Assembly (NCBI GenBank): GCA_002398825.1
Contig: DHBS01000032.1
Span: 53,194 to 72,838 of the forward strand
Length of the DNA stretch: 19,645 nt
DNA from: Syntrophomonas sp. UBA4922
GTDB lineage: Bacteria; Bacillota; Syntrophomonadia; Syntrophomonadales; Syntrophomonadaceae
Reading direction: 5' to 3'
Shown: positions 1-7,310 of the stretch, one piece after another
Position numbering within the stretch: position 1 is the stretch's first letter
Layout: every line of letters begins with the position of its first letter
Notes under the pieces: generated by a model
Databases searched by the model: none
What the model was told of the DNA's origin: nothing
What the model saw: the letters and a program-made list of their open reading frames with translations, nothing else
Program-made: the position numbers and the translations under genes

Positions 1-884
1 ATAAAACCGCCGACATAGGTGCCGACAATGGGCACCAGGGCGGTGATGCCGATAAGGGTGCCGATCATTAAGGGATACTCGAATCCGAAAATGACCATGC
101 CGATAAAGGTAAGCACCCCCAGAATAACCGCTTCTGCCAGCTGACCGTAGACATATTTGTCAAAGCTGTCCACGGTGACCCGATAGAGGTACAGTGCCTT
201 GCCGTATATTGCGGGGGGCAGATAAGCCTGGGCTACAGCCCTGCAATTGACCAGGATTTTCTCCCGGCCGCTCAGAAGGTAAATGGAGAAGATCACCGCC
301 AGGAGCAGGTTGGCAAGAAAACCGAATACTCCGGCGGTGACGCCGATGATCCCTGCCAACAGGCCGCCCAGATTGCTGGTGAACTGGTTCAAGAAGGCAT
401 ACAGGCGATCCACCAGTTCGGACAGGTCGATATGGGCGATCTGCAGCAGTTTGGCGGCCTGGTTGAGTAAGCTCTGCGTATTTTCCAGATAGGATTCGAT
501 GTTGGCGGCGAACAGGCGAACGCTCTCGATCAATTGGGGGATAATGAAGAGCATCAGAATAATTATAACGAGCAAAGCCAGAAAATAGGTTTTGAGCACC
601 GCCAATCCCCGGGTCAAGCCGGGGCTGCTGTTTTTCAGGAACATCTTCCGCATAAGCATCTCTATATACTGGCATGGTTTGTGAAGTGCAAAGGCGATGG
701 CTATGCCGATGAACAGAGATTTAAACAAAGCCGCAAACCGTCCCAGAGCCTTGATTATGGGGCCGAAATTGATTACCACCAGTATCAGGACGGCAGCGTA
801 GGTTATTAACAGTATCAGGTCTTTTCTGGTCTTTATGTTGATCGGAACCCACTCCTTTTTGTGTTGCTGGGCATATGTATACAT
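1..884 (-). CDS. AI-2E family (UPF0118/PerM-like) membrane permease, C-terminus cut off by the window edge
   Basis: This reading frame is open from the left edge back to an ATG at 884, about 295 codons, with no stop. It encodes several hydrophobic helices. Near the left edge it shows the family signature: F-D-K-Y-V-Y-G-Q-L-A-E-A, then a helix, then a T-A-L-V-P-I-V-G-T-Y-V-G-G stretch, matching the F..Y..GQ...A and (L/I)P.(V/I)G motifs of AI-2E exporters. Family members are about 330-400 aa and export small molecules or ions; the substrate cannot be told from sequence. The start is uncertain. ATG 884 has its AAGGA directly adjacent, which is poor spacing. A strong AAAAAGGAG (core 852-857) lies 9 nt before an in-frame ATC at 842, which would give an M-N-I-K-T-R-K-like N-terminus followed at once by the first helix. 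An in-frame stop just upstream of 884 limits other choices. Confidence 0.88.
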   Translation of the reverse strand, partial: MYTYAQQHKKEWVPINIKTRKDLILLITYAAVLILVVINFGPIIKALGRFAALFKSLFIGIAIAFALHKPCQYIEMLMRKMFLKNSSPGLTRGLAVLKTYFLALLVIIILMLFIIPQLIESVRLFAANIESYLENTQSLLNQAAKLLQIAHIDLSELVDRLYAFLNQFTSNLGGLLAGIIGVTAGVFGFLANLLLAVIFSIYLLSGREKILVNCRAVAQAYLPPAIYGKALYLYRVTVDSFDKYVYGQLAEAVILGVLTFIGMVIFGFEYPLMIGTLIGITALVPIVGTYVGGF

Positions 885-927
885 TCCTTATTTTCCCACA
901 AAAACTTGTTCTTTAACACAACAATCA

Positions 928-1025
928 GGACGGCTCCGGCGAAGTTGCTGCATCGCTGCCGTACCTCAAAGGCCTTAAGATTCTATTGCCGATTTTTTAA
1001 TTCAATACTCTGCATTCAGCCGTCC
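928..1025 (-). promoter_or_regulatory. Possible structured 5' leader RNA of the AI-2E gene
   Basis: A perfect 8-bp inverted repeat, GGACGGCT (1025-1018, minus strand) and AGCCGTCC (935-928), encloses about 82 nt. That is the layout of a closing P1 stem. Smaller internal complementarities (CGGC with GCCG) can be drawn inside. The arrangement is promoter, stem-closed domain, then about 70 nt to the ribosome binding site. I do not recognise a known riboswitch class. An 8-bp repeat could also occur by chance. Confidence 0.3.
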
Positions 1026-1028
1026 AGG

Positions 1029-1057
1029 TTTATGACTATATAAATGATTATTATCAA
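1029..1057 (-). promoter_or_regulatory. Candidate sigma-A-type promoter for the AI-2E gene
   Basis: On the minus strand TTGATA (1057-1052) is followed after exactly 17 nt by CATAAA (1034-1029), matching 5/6 and 4/6 of the consensus hexamers. Transcription would begin around 1022-1024, at the edge of the inverted repeat that starts at 1025. It lies just downstream of the terminator at 1065-1102, which fits a new transcription unit. Confidence 0.45.
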
Positions 1058-1064
1058 CCAATAA

Positions 1065-1102
1065 AAAACCGTTTTCTAGGCTTACTGCCGGAAAACGGTT
1101 TT
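1065..1102 (-). terminator. Rho-independent terminator, minus strand
   Basis: AAAACCGTTTTC (1065-1076) and GAAAACGGTTTT (1091-1102) form a perfect 12-bp stem with a 14-nt loop. Read on the minus strand the 3' arm runs into GGTTTTTTAT, giving a U-tract. On the plus strand the tail is TTTTCGTATG, which is weaker. It most likely ends the transcript of the spore hydrolase gene lying to its right. Confidence 0.75.
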
Positions 1103-1340
1103 CGTATGTATTGAGGATTTGCTGGGTTCCCTTTGTTAAGTAAGAGTTAGGCTAACCCCGGTTGTTTTTGTCCTCTTGCACTGGCGCCTGGCCCATATGG
1201 CGCCGCAGACACGTCATCAGCTTAAGCATAGAACAGACATCTGATTTGAATTTGTGGTGTCAAATCGTTTTGGTGTTTATCGCCCGGCACTGCTTTAAGC
1301 TGTGGCGCCGGGCAGGAGATTATCCGGGTCAACCTCGGTA
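1103..1340. other. Intergenic stretch with several hairpin-forming inverted repeats
   Basis: This stretch lies between the hydrolase stop and its probable terminator, so it would be a 3' untranslated region on the minus strand. It contains GGCGCC at 1183-1188 and 1199-1204, GATTTGA/TCAAATC at 1243-1249 and 1260-1266, and GCCCGGC/GCCGGGC at 1282-1288 and 1307-1313. None is followed by a U-tract. I see no convincing gene here; short open frames lack recognisable protein content and ribosome binding sites. Confidence 0.4.
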
Positions 1341-2072
1341 TTATCTGGCAAAAACATGCCGCCCGATGGTCTTGATAAGAGGCCGGGACCAAACCCATTT
1401 ACTGGTAGCCGTGGCCGGATTCCAATAATAAATTGCTCCTCCGGTGGGGTCCCATCCGCGCAGGGCAGCTTCAGCAGCCTGGTAAGAAATGGCGTCGGGT
1501 TTCAGGTAAAACTGGCCATCGCTCACTGCGGTGAATGCGCCCGGTTGGAAAATGACCTCACTCAGCGACTGCCCAAACTTCTTGGAGTCCAAACGGTTTA
1601 AAGCCACTGCAGCCACCGCAACCTTGCCTTCATAGGACTCACCCCGGGCCTCTCCATAGATGAGGCGGGCAAGATTTTCAATGTCGCGGCCGGAAAACGA
1701 TAAGAATCTGGAGGGGGCGGGGGTTGATACCGCTTGAGTGGGGCTGGCTAAGGTGCTTACAGGTTTGCTGACCTCTCTAATGATGGCATTGGCGGTCGCT
1801 TTTCCAACCACTCCATCAGCCTCAAGGCCGCTTTGGGCCTGAAATCGTTTTACTGCAGCCAAAGTCTGGAGCCCGAATATACCGTCAATACTGCCCGGGC
1901 TAAAACCCAGATAGGACAAATCCCGTTGTAGCTGCTGCACATCATAACCTTGCGAGTACGGCACCAGGACCCTGTCCCCCAAATAAGCTGCCTGGGCGCC
2001 TTGCGGCGGAATAACCGCTGAAAGCAGAGAAAATGTCAAGATCATGATGATGCTTTTCGTGCGCTTTCGAAT
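1341..2072 (-). CDS. sleB: SleB-like spore cortex-lytic enzyme (peptidoglycan-binding domain plus Hydrolase_2 domain)
   Basis: The protein has an N-terminal signal sequence ending near Ala-Gln-Ala. A peptidoglycan-binding repeat follows (V-Q-Q-L-Q-R-D-L-S-Y-L-G-F ... D-G-I-F-G ... A-V-K-R-F-Q). After a Ser/Thr/Pro-rich linker comes a Hydrolase_2 domain with L-A-R-L-I-Y-G-E-A-R-G-E, whose glutamate is catalytic in SleB, and a W-V-W-S-R-P ... I-G-R-H-V-F C-terminus. SleB is a lytic transglycosylase that degrades cortex during germination, so the organism probably sporulates. The first ATG is at 2045 but has no ribosome binding site. A perfect AGGAGG (2086-2081) lies 8 nt before an in-frame ATT at 2072, which adds the basic residues I-R-K-R-T-K-S and completes a normal signal peptide; I therefore place the start there. 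Length is 243 aa (234 from the ATG). No ypeB partner is adjacent in the window. Confidence 0.9.
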   Translation of the reverse strand: MRKRTKSIIMILTFSLLSAVIPPQGAQAAYLGDRVLVPYSQGYDVQQLQRDLSYLGFSPGSIDGIFGLQTLAAVKRFQAQSGLEADGVVGKATANAIIREVSKPVSTLASPTQAVSTPAPSRFLSFSGRDIENLARLIYGEARGESYEGKVAVAAVALNRLDSKKFGQSLSEVIFQPGAFTAVSDGQFYLKPDAISYQAAEAALRGWDPTGGAIYYWNPATATSKWVWSRPLIKTIGRHVFAR

Positions 2073-2080
2073 AAGATCTA

Positions 2081-2086
2081 CCTCCT
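2081..2086 (-). promoter_or_regulatory. Ribosome binding site that points to a non-AUG start of the cortex hydrolase
   Basis: AGGAGG on the minus strand is 8 nt from ATT (2072-2070) and 35 nt from the first ATG (2045). The ATT is the only codon of ATG/GTG/TTG/ATT type at a workable distance in the right frame. Confidence 0.6.
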
Positions 2087-2483
2087 CTGATTGCGTAAAA
2101 AATCTAAGTTTTCATCTCAAAATCACACATTAGCTATTGTTTTTACAATTATAAAAACCTATGCATCATACTGCAAAGCTTGTAAACCTGCTAAATTTCG
2201 GACATCTTGGATTATGACCCAATAACCTTGAGGACTCACAGGGATGTCCATAATTACTACGCATCCCTCACCCATGGTAAGTTGTAGCAAAGCGGGGGTG
2301 ATTTTTTGTAACAGGATGTCGGTTGTGTAATTGCATGATTATGGCAAGCAGGTATTGTGATTAATCAGTATTATAGAATTGGTTGTCTATAATAATAGTA
2401 AATATGTGTATCGAGGCGCTTGATATGTTGTTATATAATTAATGCAAAAAAATATGTTTATATTGCTTTGTATTTTGATGGCT
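2087..2483. other. Divergent intergenic region with tandem hairpins and a U-tract
   Basis: This AT-rich spacer separates the divergent hydrolase and ATPase genes. GGGATG (2241-2246) pairs with CATCCC (2262-2267). Immediately next, TCACCC (2268-2273) pairs with GGGTGA (2296-2301), followed by TTTTTT (2302-2307), a plus-strand terminator shape. A palindrome GTTTTTA/TAAAAAC lies at 2139-2145 and 2152-2158, close to the hydrolase start. TATAAT at 2434-2439 could be a -10 box for the ATPase gene, but I see no good -35. The hairpins might end a small RNA or attenuate the ATPase transcript; no open frame is convincing. Confidence 0.35.
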
Positions 2484-2500
2484 AAGGAGGAAAAGATCAA

Positions 2501-5122
2501 TTGATACCGCATAGCAGCAGCATTGAAGAAGTTCTGCGGCAGACGGAGGTTGGACAGGAGCAGGGCTTGAGCACCACGGAGGCTTCACGCCGCCTGGAGG
2601 AGTACGGCCCCAACCAGCTCAAGGCCAAACCAAAGCGAAGCCTTTTGCAGCGCTTCTTAGACCAGTTCAAAGATGTTATGATCATCATTTTGATCATCGC
2701 TGCGGCGGTATCATTTGTGGTGTCCATATATGAAGGTGAAGGGTTTTTTGAACCGGTTCTGATCTTGCTTATCGTAGTGCTCAATGCCATTATGGGAGTG
2801 GTGCAGGAGAGCAAGGCCGAGCAGGCCCTGGAGGCTTTGCAAAAGCTTTCCGCCCCTCATGCCCGGGTGATCCGCGCCGGCAAAGAGACTATCATTGAAG
2901 CCTCCCAATTAGTACCCGGCGATATCATTAAATTGGAAGCCGGCGACTATATCCCGGCCGATGCCAGGATCATTGAAAGCGCCAGCCTTAAATCCGAGGA
3001 GGCGGCTTTAACCGGGGAATCGGTGCCCGCTGAGAAGGATGCTCGGGCGGAAGTGGCTGCCAACGCCCCGCTGGGGGATAGATTTAATATGCTTTACGCG
3101 GGGTGCAGCATTACCTACGGAACCGGAAAGGCCGTGGTCACCGCCACCGGCATGCAAACTGAAATGGGCAAGATCGCCGACCTCCTGGAGTCCGAGGCCG
3201 ACGGGGAGACCCCTTTGCAGCATAAACTGCATCTTCTGGGCAGATACCTGGGATTTCTGGCCCTGGCGGTGTGCGCCATCATATTCGCGATCGGCCTGTG
3301 GGACGGAATGCCTATCATGGAGATATTCATGATCGCAGTAGCCCTGGCCGTTTCAGCCATCCCTGAAGGACTCCCGGCCATTGTGACCATTGTCCTGGCT
3401 ATCGGAGTGCAGCGCATGGCCAAACGCAACGCCATTATCAGAAGGTTGTCAGCCGTGGAAACCCTGGGCAGCGCCTCAGTGATCTGCTCGGACAAAACCG
3501 GCACCCTGACCCAGAATCAGATGACCCTGGTCAAAGCCTTTGCTGCGGAGAATTCTATAATAGAAGATATCAGCGCAAACAACTCCGCTCCCGTTAAGAA
3601 ACTGCTGCGGTACGCGGCCCTGTGTTCCGACGGGGTGGTCGAATTTGAGGACGGGGAGGAAAAGCATATTGGCGACCCCACCGAGACCTCTATTATCATG
3701 GCCGCCTATAAAAACGGCATGCCCAAAGAGGAATTGAACCGTCTCTACCCCCGCCTGGCAGTTCTGCCCTTCGACTCTGACCGCAAGTTGATGAGCACGG
3801 TCAATGTCATTGATGGGCAGAATGTAGTAATCGTCAAAGGCGCCTTCGACGTGCTGGCGGGGCGGTGTATCTCCGGACAGGTGGAAGCCGGCCGGAGCTA
3901 TACCGAGGAACTCAGCCGCCAGGCTCTGCGGGTCTTGGCAGTAGCCTGCAAAATAATTAAAACCGTACCGGATACTCCCACCACAGAAGAACTGGAAAAT
4001 GATCTTCATTTCATGGGCCTGGTGGGTATGATCGACCCGCCCCGGCCTGAAGCCCGGGATGCGGTAGCGGTATGCCGGAGTGCTGGAATCAAGCCGGTCA
4101 TGATCACCGGCGACCATGTGGTCACCGCTTCGGCTATCGCCAGGGAGCTGGGCATTTTGAAGCCGGGGGATGACGCCGTCACCGGTTGTGATCTGACTGC
4201 GATGTCAGAAGATGAACTCAATCAAAGGGTTTCTCATATATCGGTCTATGCCAGGGTTGCGCCCGAGGATAAGATCCGCATCGTCCGGGCCTGGCAGAGG
4301 CAGGGAAAAGTGGTTTCCATGACCGGGGACGGGGTCAATGACGCCCCGGCTTTGAAAGCTGCCGATATCGGCTGCGCTATGGGCATCACCGGCACCGACG
4401 TGGCCAAGGGCGCCTCTGACATGGTGTTAACCGACGATAACTTCGCCACTATTGTGGATGCGGTGCGCGAGGGCCGCTGCATATATGACAATATCAGAAA
4501 AACCGTGGGCTTCTTGTTGGGAACCAATATCGGTGAAGTTCTAACCGTATTCATCGCTATGCTGCTGTGGCAGGCTTCGCCGCTCCTGGCGGTGCACCTC
4601 TTGTGGATCAACCTGGTCACCGACAGCTTGCCGGCTGTAGCCTTGGGCATGGAGGCGGTTGAAAACGATGTCATGCAGCGCAGGCCCAAACCCAAAAATG
4701 AGAGCATATTTGCCCAGGGGATGGGAGTGCGGGTCATCCTGCAGGGGGTGATGTTTGCGGTTTTGACCCTGATCGGGTTTAATGCCGGCTGGAACAGCCA
4801 GGGGGAGATAGAAGCCGGCCGCACCATGGCATTTCTGGTCTTAGCCCTGGCCCAGGTCTTTCATGCGTTCAACATGCGCTCCAACCACTCGCTGTTTTCG
4901 ATCGGGTTTTTCTCCAACAAATATCTCAATGGCGCCGCCGTGATTTCCATTGCCCTGATCGGAGTGGTTGCCTTTATACCGGCTGTGGCCTCTGCCTTCG
5001 GATTGGTTCTGCTGTCTGCCGCCTCATACCTTCTGGCATTGGGTCTGGCCCTGATCCCTATCGCGGTTTTGGAATTTTCCAAAGCTTTTGGGCTGGTGAA
5101 GCATCAAACCGCCGACGCATAA
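2501..5122 (+). CDS. P2A-type (SERCA-like) Ca2+-transporting P-type ATPase
   Basis: The 873-aa protein is a full-length cation pump that uses ATP to export Ca2+ across the cytoplasmic membrane. Visible in order are an N-terminal cation-ATPase domain, two membrane helices (about 57-100), the actuator motif T-G-E-S (about 171-174), the TM4 motif I-P-E-G-L-P with Glu289, the phosphorylation motif D-K-T-G-T-L-T with Asp331, M-I-T-G-D-H, T-G-D-G-V-N-D (608-614), then C-terminal helices. The Ca2+ ligands of SERCA are conserved: N676-x-x-E679 in TM5 and N704-x-x-T707-D708 in TM6, which favours Ca2+ over Mg2+ or Mn2+. The start is TTG at 2501, with AAGGAGG at 2484-2490 ten nt upstream. No terminator with a U-tract is visible in the 292 nt before the next gene, only a short CCGGT/ACCGG hairpin near 5150-5162. 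Bacterial relatives are about 850-930 aa, so the gene is intact. Confidence 0.95.
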   Translation: MIPHSSSIEEVLRQTEVGQEQGLSTTEASRRLEEYGPNQLKAKPKRSLLQRFLDQFKDVMIIILIIAAAVSFVVSIYEGEGFFEPVLILLIVVLNAIMGVVQESKAEQALEALQKLSAPHARVIRAGKETIIEASQLVPGDIIKLEAGDYIPADARIIESASLKSEEAALTGESVPAEKDARAEVAANAPLGDRFNMLYAGCSITYGTGKAVVTATGMQTEMGKIADLLESEADGETPLQHKLHLLGRYLGFLALAVCAIIFAIGLWDGMPIMEIFMIAVALAVSAIPEGLPAIVTIVLAIGVQRMAKRNAIIRRLSAVETLGSASVICSDKTGTLTQNQMTLVKAFAAENSIIEDISANNSAPVKKLLRYAALCSDGVVEFEDGEEKHIGDPTETSIIMAAYKNGMPKEELNRLYPRLAVLPFDSDRKLMSTVNVIDGQNVVIVKGAFDVLAGRCISGQVEAGRSYTEELSRQALRVLAVACKIIKTVPDTPTTEELENDLHFMGLVGMIDPPRPEARDAVAVCRSAGIKPVMITGDHVVTASAIARELGILKPGDDAVTGCDLTAMSEDELNQRVSHISVYARVAPEDKIRIVRAWQRQGKVVSMTGDGVNDAPALKAADIGCAMGITGTDVAKGASDMVLTDDNFATIVDAVREGRCIYDNIRKTVGFLLGTNIGEVLTVFIAMLLWQASPLLAVHLLWINLVTDSLPAVALGMEAVENDVMQRRPKPKNESIFAQGMGVRVILQGVMFAVLTLIGFNAGWNSQGEIEAGRTMAFLVLALAQVFHAFNMRSNHSLFSIGFFSNKYLNGAAVISIALIGVVAFIPAVASAFGLVLLSAASYLLALGLALIPIAVLEFSKAFGLVKHQTADA

Positions 5123-5414
5123 AGCGGCTTATCTGGCGGGAAACGAGCCGGTCGGCACCGGTGTTGACAGCTATTTCGGGGAGACAGGCTGCGGCCCGGA
5201 GAATATGATCTCTGCTGTCCTCATTCTCAGCGGCAATACAAAAATTGCACTACACTTGAATGTTTGACTGCAATAATTGCGTAATGATGATATAGCCTGA
5301 AGCTTTTCTCGATTTATCACCGCAGGGCTTCCGGGGAAACCGGGTGGGGTGCGGCTATCTTTACGAACTTTATGATATAGTTTTACTAACAAGGTTAGAA
5401 AGGGGAGGTATCAG

Positions 5415-6290
5415 TTGAATCGCTGGCCAGGAATCATTGTCATTCTGCTTATACTGCTCTTAACCGGTTCACTGATCGGATGCGGTTCCGCCAAGTCGCA
5501 AGACCTGGTCCAGAATGAGCGCGCCGAGATGGCGAAAGACAGCGCCCCCGGCAGCCCGGAAACAGCGCCGCAGTCTGATTCGGCCTTAGAATCGGCTGGC
5601 ATGGAGCGTAAAATAATACAAAATGCCAACCTCGACATTAAGGTTGAGGATGTTTCTCAAACCGTAGACCGGATTACCGCCTTATGCACCGAAAATGGAG
5701 GCTATACCGTCAATAGCCGTTTGTACAGAGATGATCAAAGGGTTTCTTCGCAGCTGTCCATAAAGGTCCCGCAGGAGAAGCTGAACGACATTATCTCCTC
5801 CATCTCCCAGTTGGGAGAAGTGACCGACAAAGTCATATCTACCCGGGATGTTACCGAGGAATACTATGATGCCGAGGCGCGTCTGAAGGTGCTGAAGGCC
5901 AAGGAAGAACGCCTGGTGGGCTTATTGGGCAAAGCAGCCAGTATCAACGATATCATCAGCATCGAAAATGAACTGGGCAAAACCCGCGCCGAGATTGAGG
6001 TTCTGGCCGGGCGCCTCAAATACCTTGCCAATGCCACCGAATACAGCCTCATCGAGATAGAGCTTGTGCAAGCCGTCCCCGGCGCCGTAAAAGCGCCTCA
6101 GGGAACCATGGGCAAGGCTATGCAGGGATTGGTGTCCAGTGTCAACGGGTTAATCAATTTTGCCAGCCACAGCGTAGTGGCATTGTTCATTATCCTGCCC
6201 TGGGCCTTGGTGTTGTTCTTGGCGTTCCTGCTGTTGCGCTATATTTATGGAAAACAGCGTGCCAGACGTACCAGGGAAAAAGAATTATAA
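5415..6290 (+). CDS. DUF4349 domain lipoprotein
   Basis: A 291-aa protein with a lipoprotein signal peptide (lipobox L-I-G-C, Cys23). A DUF4349 domain follows: I-I-Q-N-A-N-L-D-I-K-V-E-D, G-G-Y-T-V-N-S, L-S-I-K-V-P-Q-E-K-L, and V-T-E-E-Y-Y-D-A-E-A-R-L. A charged, probably coiled-coil stretch lies at about 145-205, and a single membrane helix at about 254-280 precedes a basic tail. It is therefore anchored by lipid and by a C-terminal helix with most of the protein outside. The family's role is unknown; members are thought to act in the cell envelope. The start is TTG at 5415, six nt after GGGGAGG, and gives the best signal peptide. A weak inverted repeat (CCGCA 5320-5324, TGCGG 5350-5354) lies in the leader. 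It appears to be a single-gene unit. Confidence 0.9.
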   Translation: MNRWPGIIVILLILLLTGSLIGCGSAKSQDLVQNERAEMAKDSAPGSPETAPQSDSALESAGMERKIIQNANLDIKVEDVSQTVDRITALCTENGGYTVNSRLYRDDQRVSSQLSIKVPQEKLNDIISSISQLGEVTDKVISTRDVTEEYYDAEARLKVLKAKEERLVGLLGKAASINDIISIENELGKTRAEIEVLAGRLKYLANATEYSLIEIELVQAVPGAVKAPQGTMGKAMQGLVSSVNGLINFASHSVVALFIILPWALVLFLAFLLLRYIYGKQRARRTREKEL

Positions 6291-6292
6291 AA

Positions 6293-6335
6293 ACCTGGTT
6301 TAGCCCAGATATAGATATAATAAACCAAACCAGGT
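6293..6335 (+). terminator. Weak stem-loop after the DUF4349 gene
   Basis: ACCTGGTTT (6293-6301) and AAACCAGGT (6327-6335) form a 9-bp stem immediately after the stop codon. The loop is long (25 nt) and no clean U-tract follows (CCTAATTTG), so termination efficiency is doubtful. Confidence 0.45.
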
Positions 6336-6368
6336 CCTAATTTGATATGAAGTAAGGGATTTTTGTTC

Positions 6369-6397
6369 TTGACAATTCAACAATGCTTTACTATTCT
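6369..6397 (+). promoter_or_regulatory. Sigma-A-like promoter for the DUF2294 gene
   Basis: A perfect -35 TTGACA (6369-6374) is followed after 17 nt by TATTCT (6392-6397). Transcription from about 6404 would give a leader of about 270 nt before the start codon at 6677, containing the tandem repeat at 6563-6645. Confidence 0.6.
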
Positions 6398-6562
6398 AAC
6401 AATAGAGGCAAATATCAATTCTAAACACGACAAAACTTAACAAAACTTAATATTACGGTGGCTGACAGGGAAACCATCGGTTGCTCTTTAAGAGACCAAT
6501 ATTTAAGTGCTGTACGTGTTACATATAGCATATTTAATATTGGTTTTATTGTTTTTACAGAG

Positions 6563-6645
6563 AGAGATTAAATATTCTGCAGAACATAAAAGCGTCATTG
6601 CATAGAGATTTTAAATACTCTGCAGAAACAAAAGCGTTGTTGCAT
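6563..6645 (+). repeat. Two adjacent imperfect 41/42-bp direct repeats
   Basis: Copy 1 (6563-6603) and copy 2 (6604-6645) abut. Both begin AGAGATT and end TTGCAT, and share TCTGCAGAA and AAAAGCGT. The core is the palindrome TTCTGCAGAA (6575-6584), which is CTCTGCAGAA in copy 2 (6618-6627). The centres are 43 bp apart, close to four helical turns, as expected for two protein sites on one DNA face. The repeat lies just upstream of the DUF2294 ribosome binding site. Confidence 0.6.
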
Positions 6646-6676
6646 AATATTGATAAGGGAGTTTGGGGGTAATATT

Positions 6677-7117
6677 ATGTCAACTCAATTCAAATTGGTA
6701 GATGATAAAGCTATCATTCCTACCGGCATGTCCGGGCGCAGGTTGAATGACCAGGAACGCCGTCAATTTCAACACGAATTTAAAATTTACATGGAAAAAT
6801 ATTTCAAAGACAAGCTTGGCAAAGGGGTCGATAAGACCAAAATCGTTATTTGGGACGATATGCTGGTTATCCGCGGCGAAGGTTTTCTAACCGAGCCGGA
6901 AAAATACATAAACAAGACTCCGTCTGGAAGAGAGGTGGTAAGAGCAGCTCGAATGCAGGTGGTAAAACAGCATGCTATTGACAACGTAGGCTATTTCGAA
7001 AACAGGTTGAGCGCTGTCGCCATTCACCATGCCTATGAGTTGGAACCGGAAAACGATTTCTGGATGCATGTGATTGTCTTCGACCGCATATTAACTGAAA
7101 AATCGAGCGTAGATTAA
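6677..7117 (+). CDS. DUF2294 (MpsC-family) protein
   Basis: A 146-aa soluble protein with no signal peptide or membrane helix. It contains the DUF2294/MpsC pattern: a G-K-G-x-x-K-T-K-I-V-I-W-D-D-M-L-V-I-R-G strand pair, L-T-E-P-E-K-Y, G-R-E-V-V-R-A-A-R, and a V-I-V-F-D end strand. In staphylococci a protein of this family is linked to a cation-translocating, membrane-potential-generating system (MpsABC). Many clostridial copies stand alone and their role is unknown; no mpsA or mpsB partner is seen here. I chose ATG 6677 because GGGGG lies about 6-7 nt upstream. A TTG at 6650 would add nine residues that do not resemble the family. It has its own promoter (6369-6397), and the next gene is separated by two structured repeats. 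Confidence 0.8.
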   Translation: MSTQFKLVDDKAIIPTGMSGRRLNDQERRQFQHEFKIYMEKYFKDKLGKGVDKTKIVIWDDMLVIRGEGFLTEPEKYINKTPSGREVVRAARMQVVKQHAIDNVGYFENRLSAVAIHHAYELEPENDFWMHVIVFDRILTEKSSVD

Positions 7118-7141
7118 AATCAGAGTATACTCGAAATTCCC

Positions 7142-7237
7142 GGTGGTCTGTAGAGAACCCTGCGGGGGGCTCCAAAGAAAACCGATGTGTTATAAGTGCT
7201 TTTATGCGCGTTTAACCATCGGCTTTTGTTGTTTTTA
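7142..7237 (+). ncRNA. Structured RNA element with terminator-like hairpin, copy 1 (unknown class)
   Basis: Its first 55 nt match copy 2 (7311-7365) except for one base (G7164 against A7333). A small hairpin can be drawn as GAG-AA-CCC-TGC-GGG-GGG-CTC. It is followed by a long hairpin with outer stem CCGATG (7182-7187) and CATCGG (7217-7222), extended by GTTA/TAAC, then CTTTTGTTGTTTTT, which is terminator-like. It directly follows the DUF2294 stop and may also end that transcript. I do not recognise the conserved sequence as a known riboswitch. Confidence 0.55.
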
Positions 7238-7310
7238 GGGTTAATATGGCGGTTTTTGCCGCATGTTAACCTGTAATGGTACGTTGAGCAAAACCTGCAA
7301 CAAATTACCT

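Noticed and set aside
160..675. 171-aa open frame on the minus strand
   Set aside because: It overlaps the AI-2E gene on the same strand in another frame. The AI-2E frame carries the family motifs; this one is rich in Arg, Pro and Gly with no recognisable domain.
1183..1204. Terminator formed by the two GGCGCC copies
   Set aside because: The stem is only 6 bp, each copy is self-palindromic, and no U-tract follows on either strand.
1162..1428. 88-aa and 99-aa plus-strand frames near 1162-1601
   Set aside because: They overlap the SleB gene antisense, lack ribosome binding sites and show no protein-like conservation that I can recognise.
3476..4117. 213-aa open frame opposite the Ca2+ ATPase (also 4246-4827)
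   Set aside because: Antisense to a gene with all P-type ATPase motifs; low-complexity composition and no recognisable fold.
6650..6676. TTG 6650 as start of the DUF2294 protein
   Set aside because: No ribosome binding site precedes it, and the extra residues are encoded by the Shine-Dalgarno region of ATG 6677.
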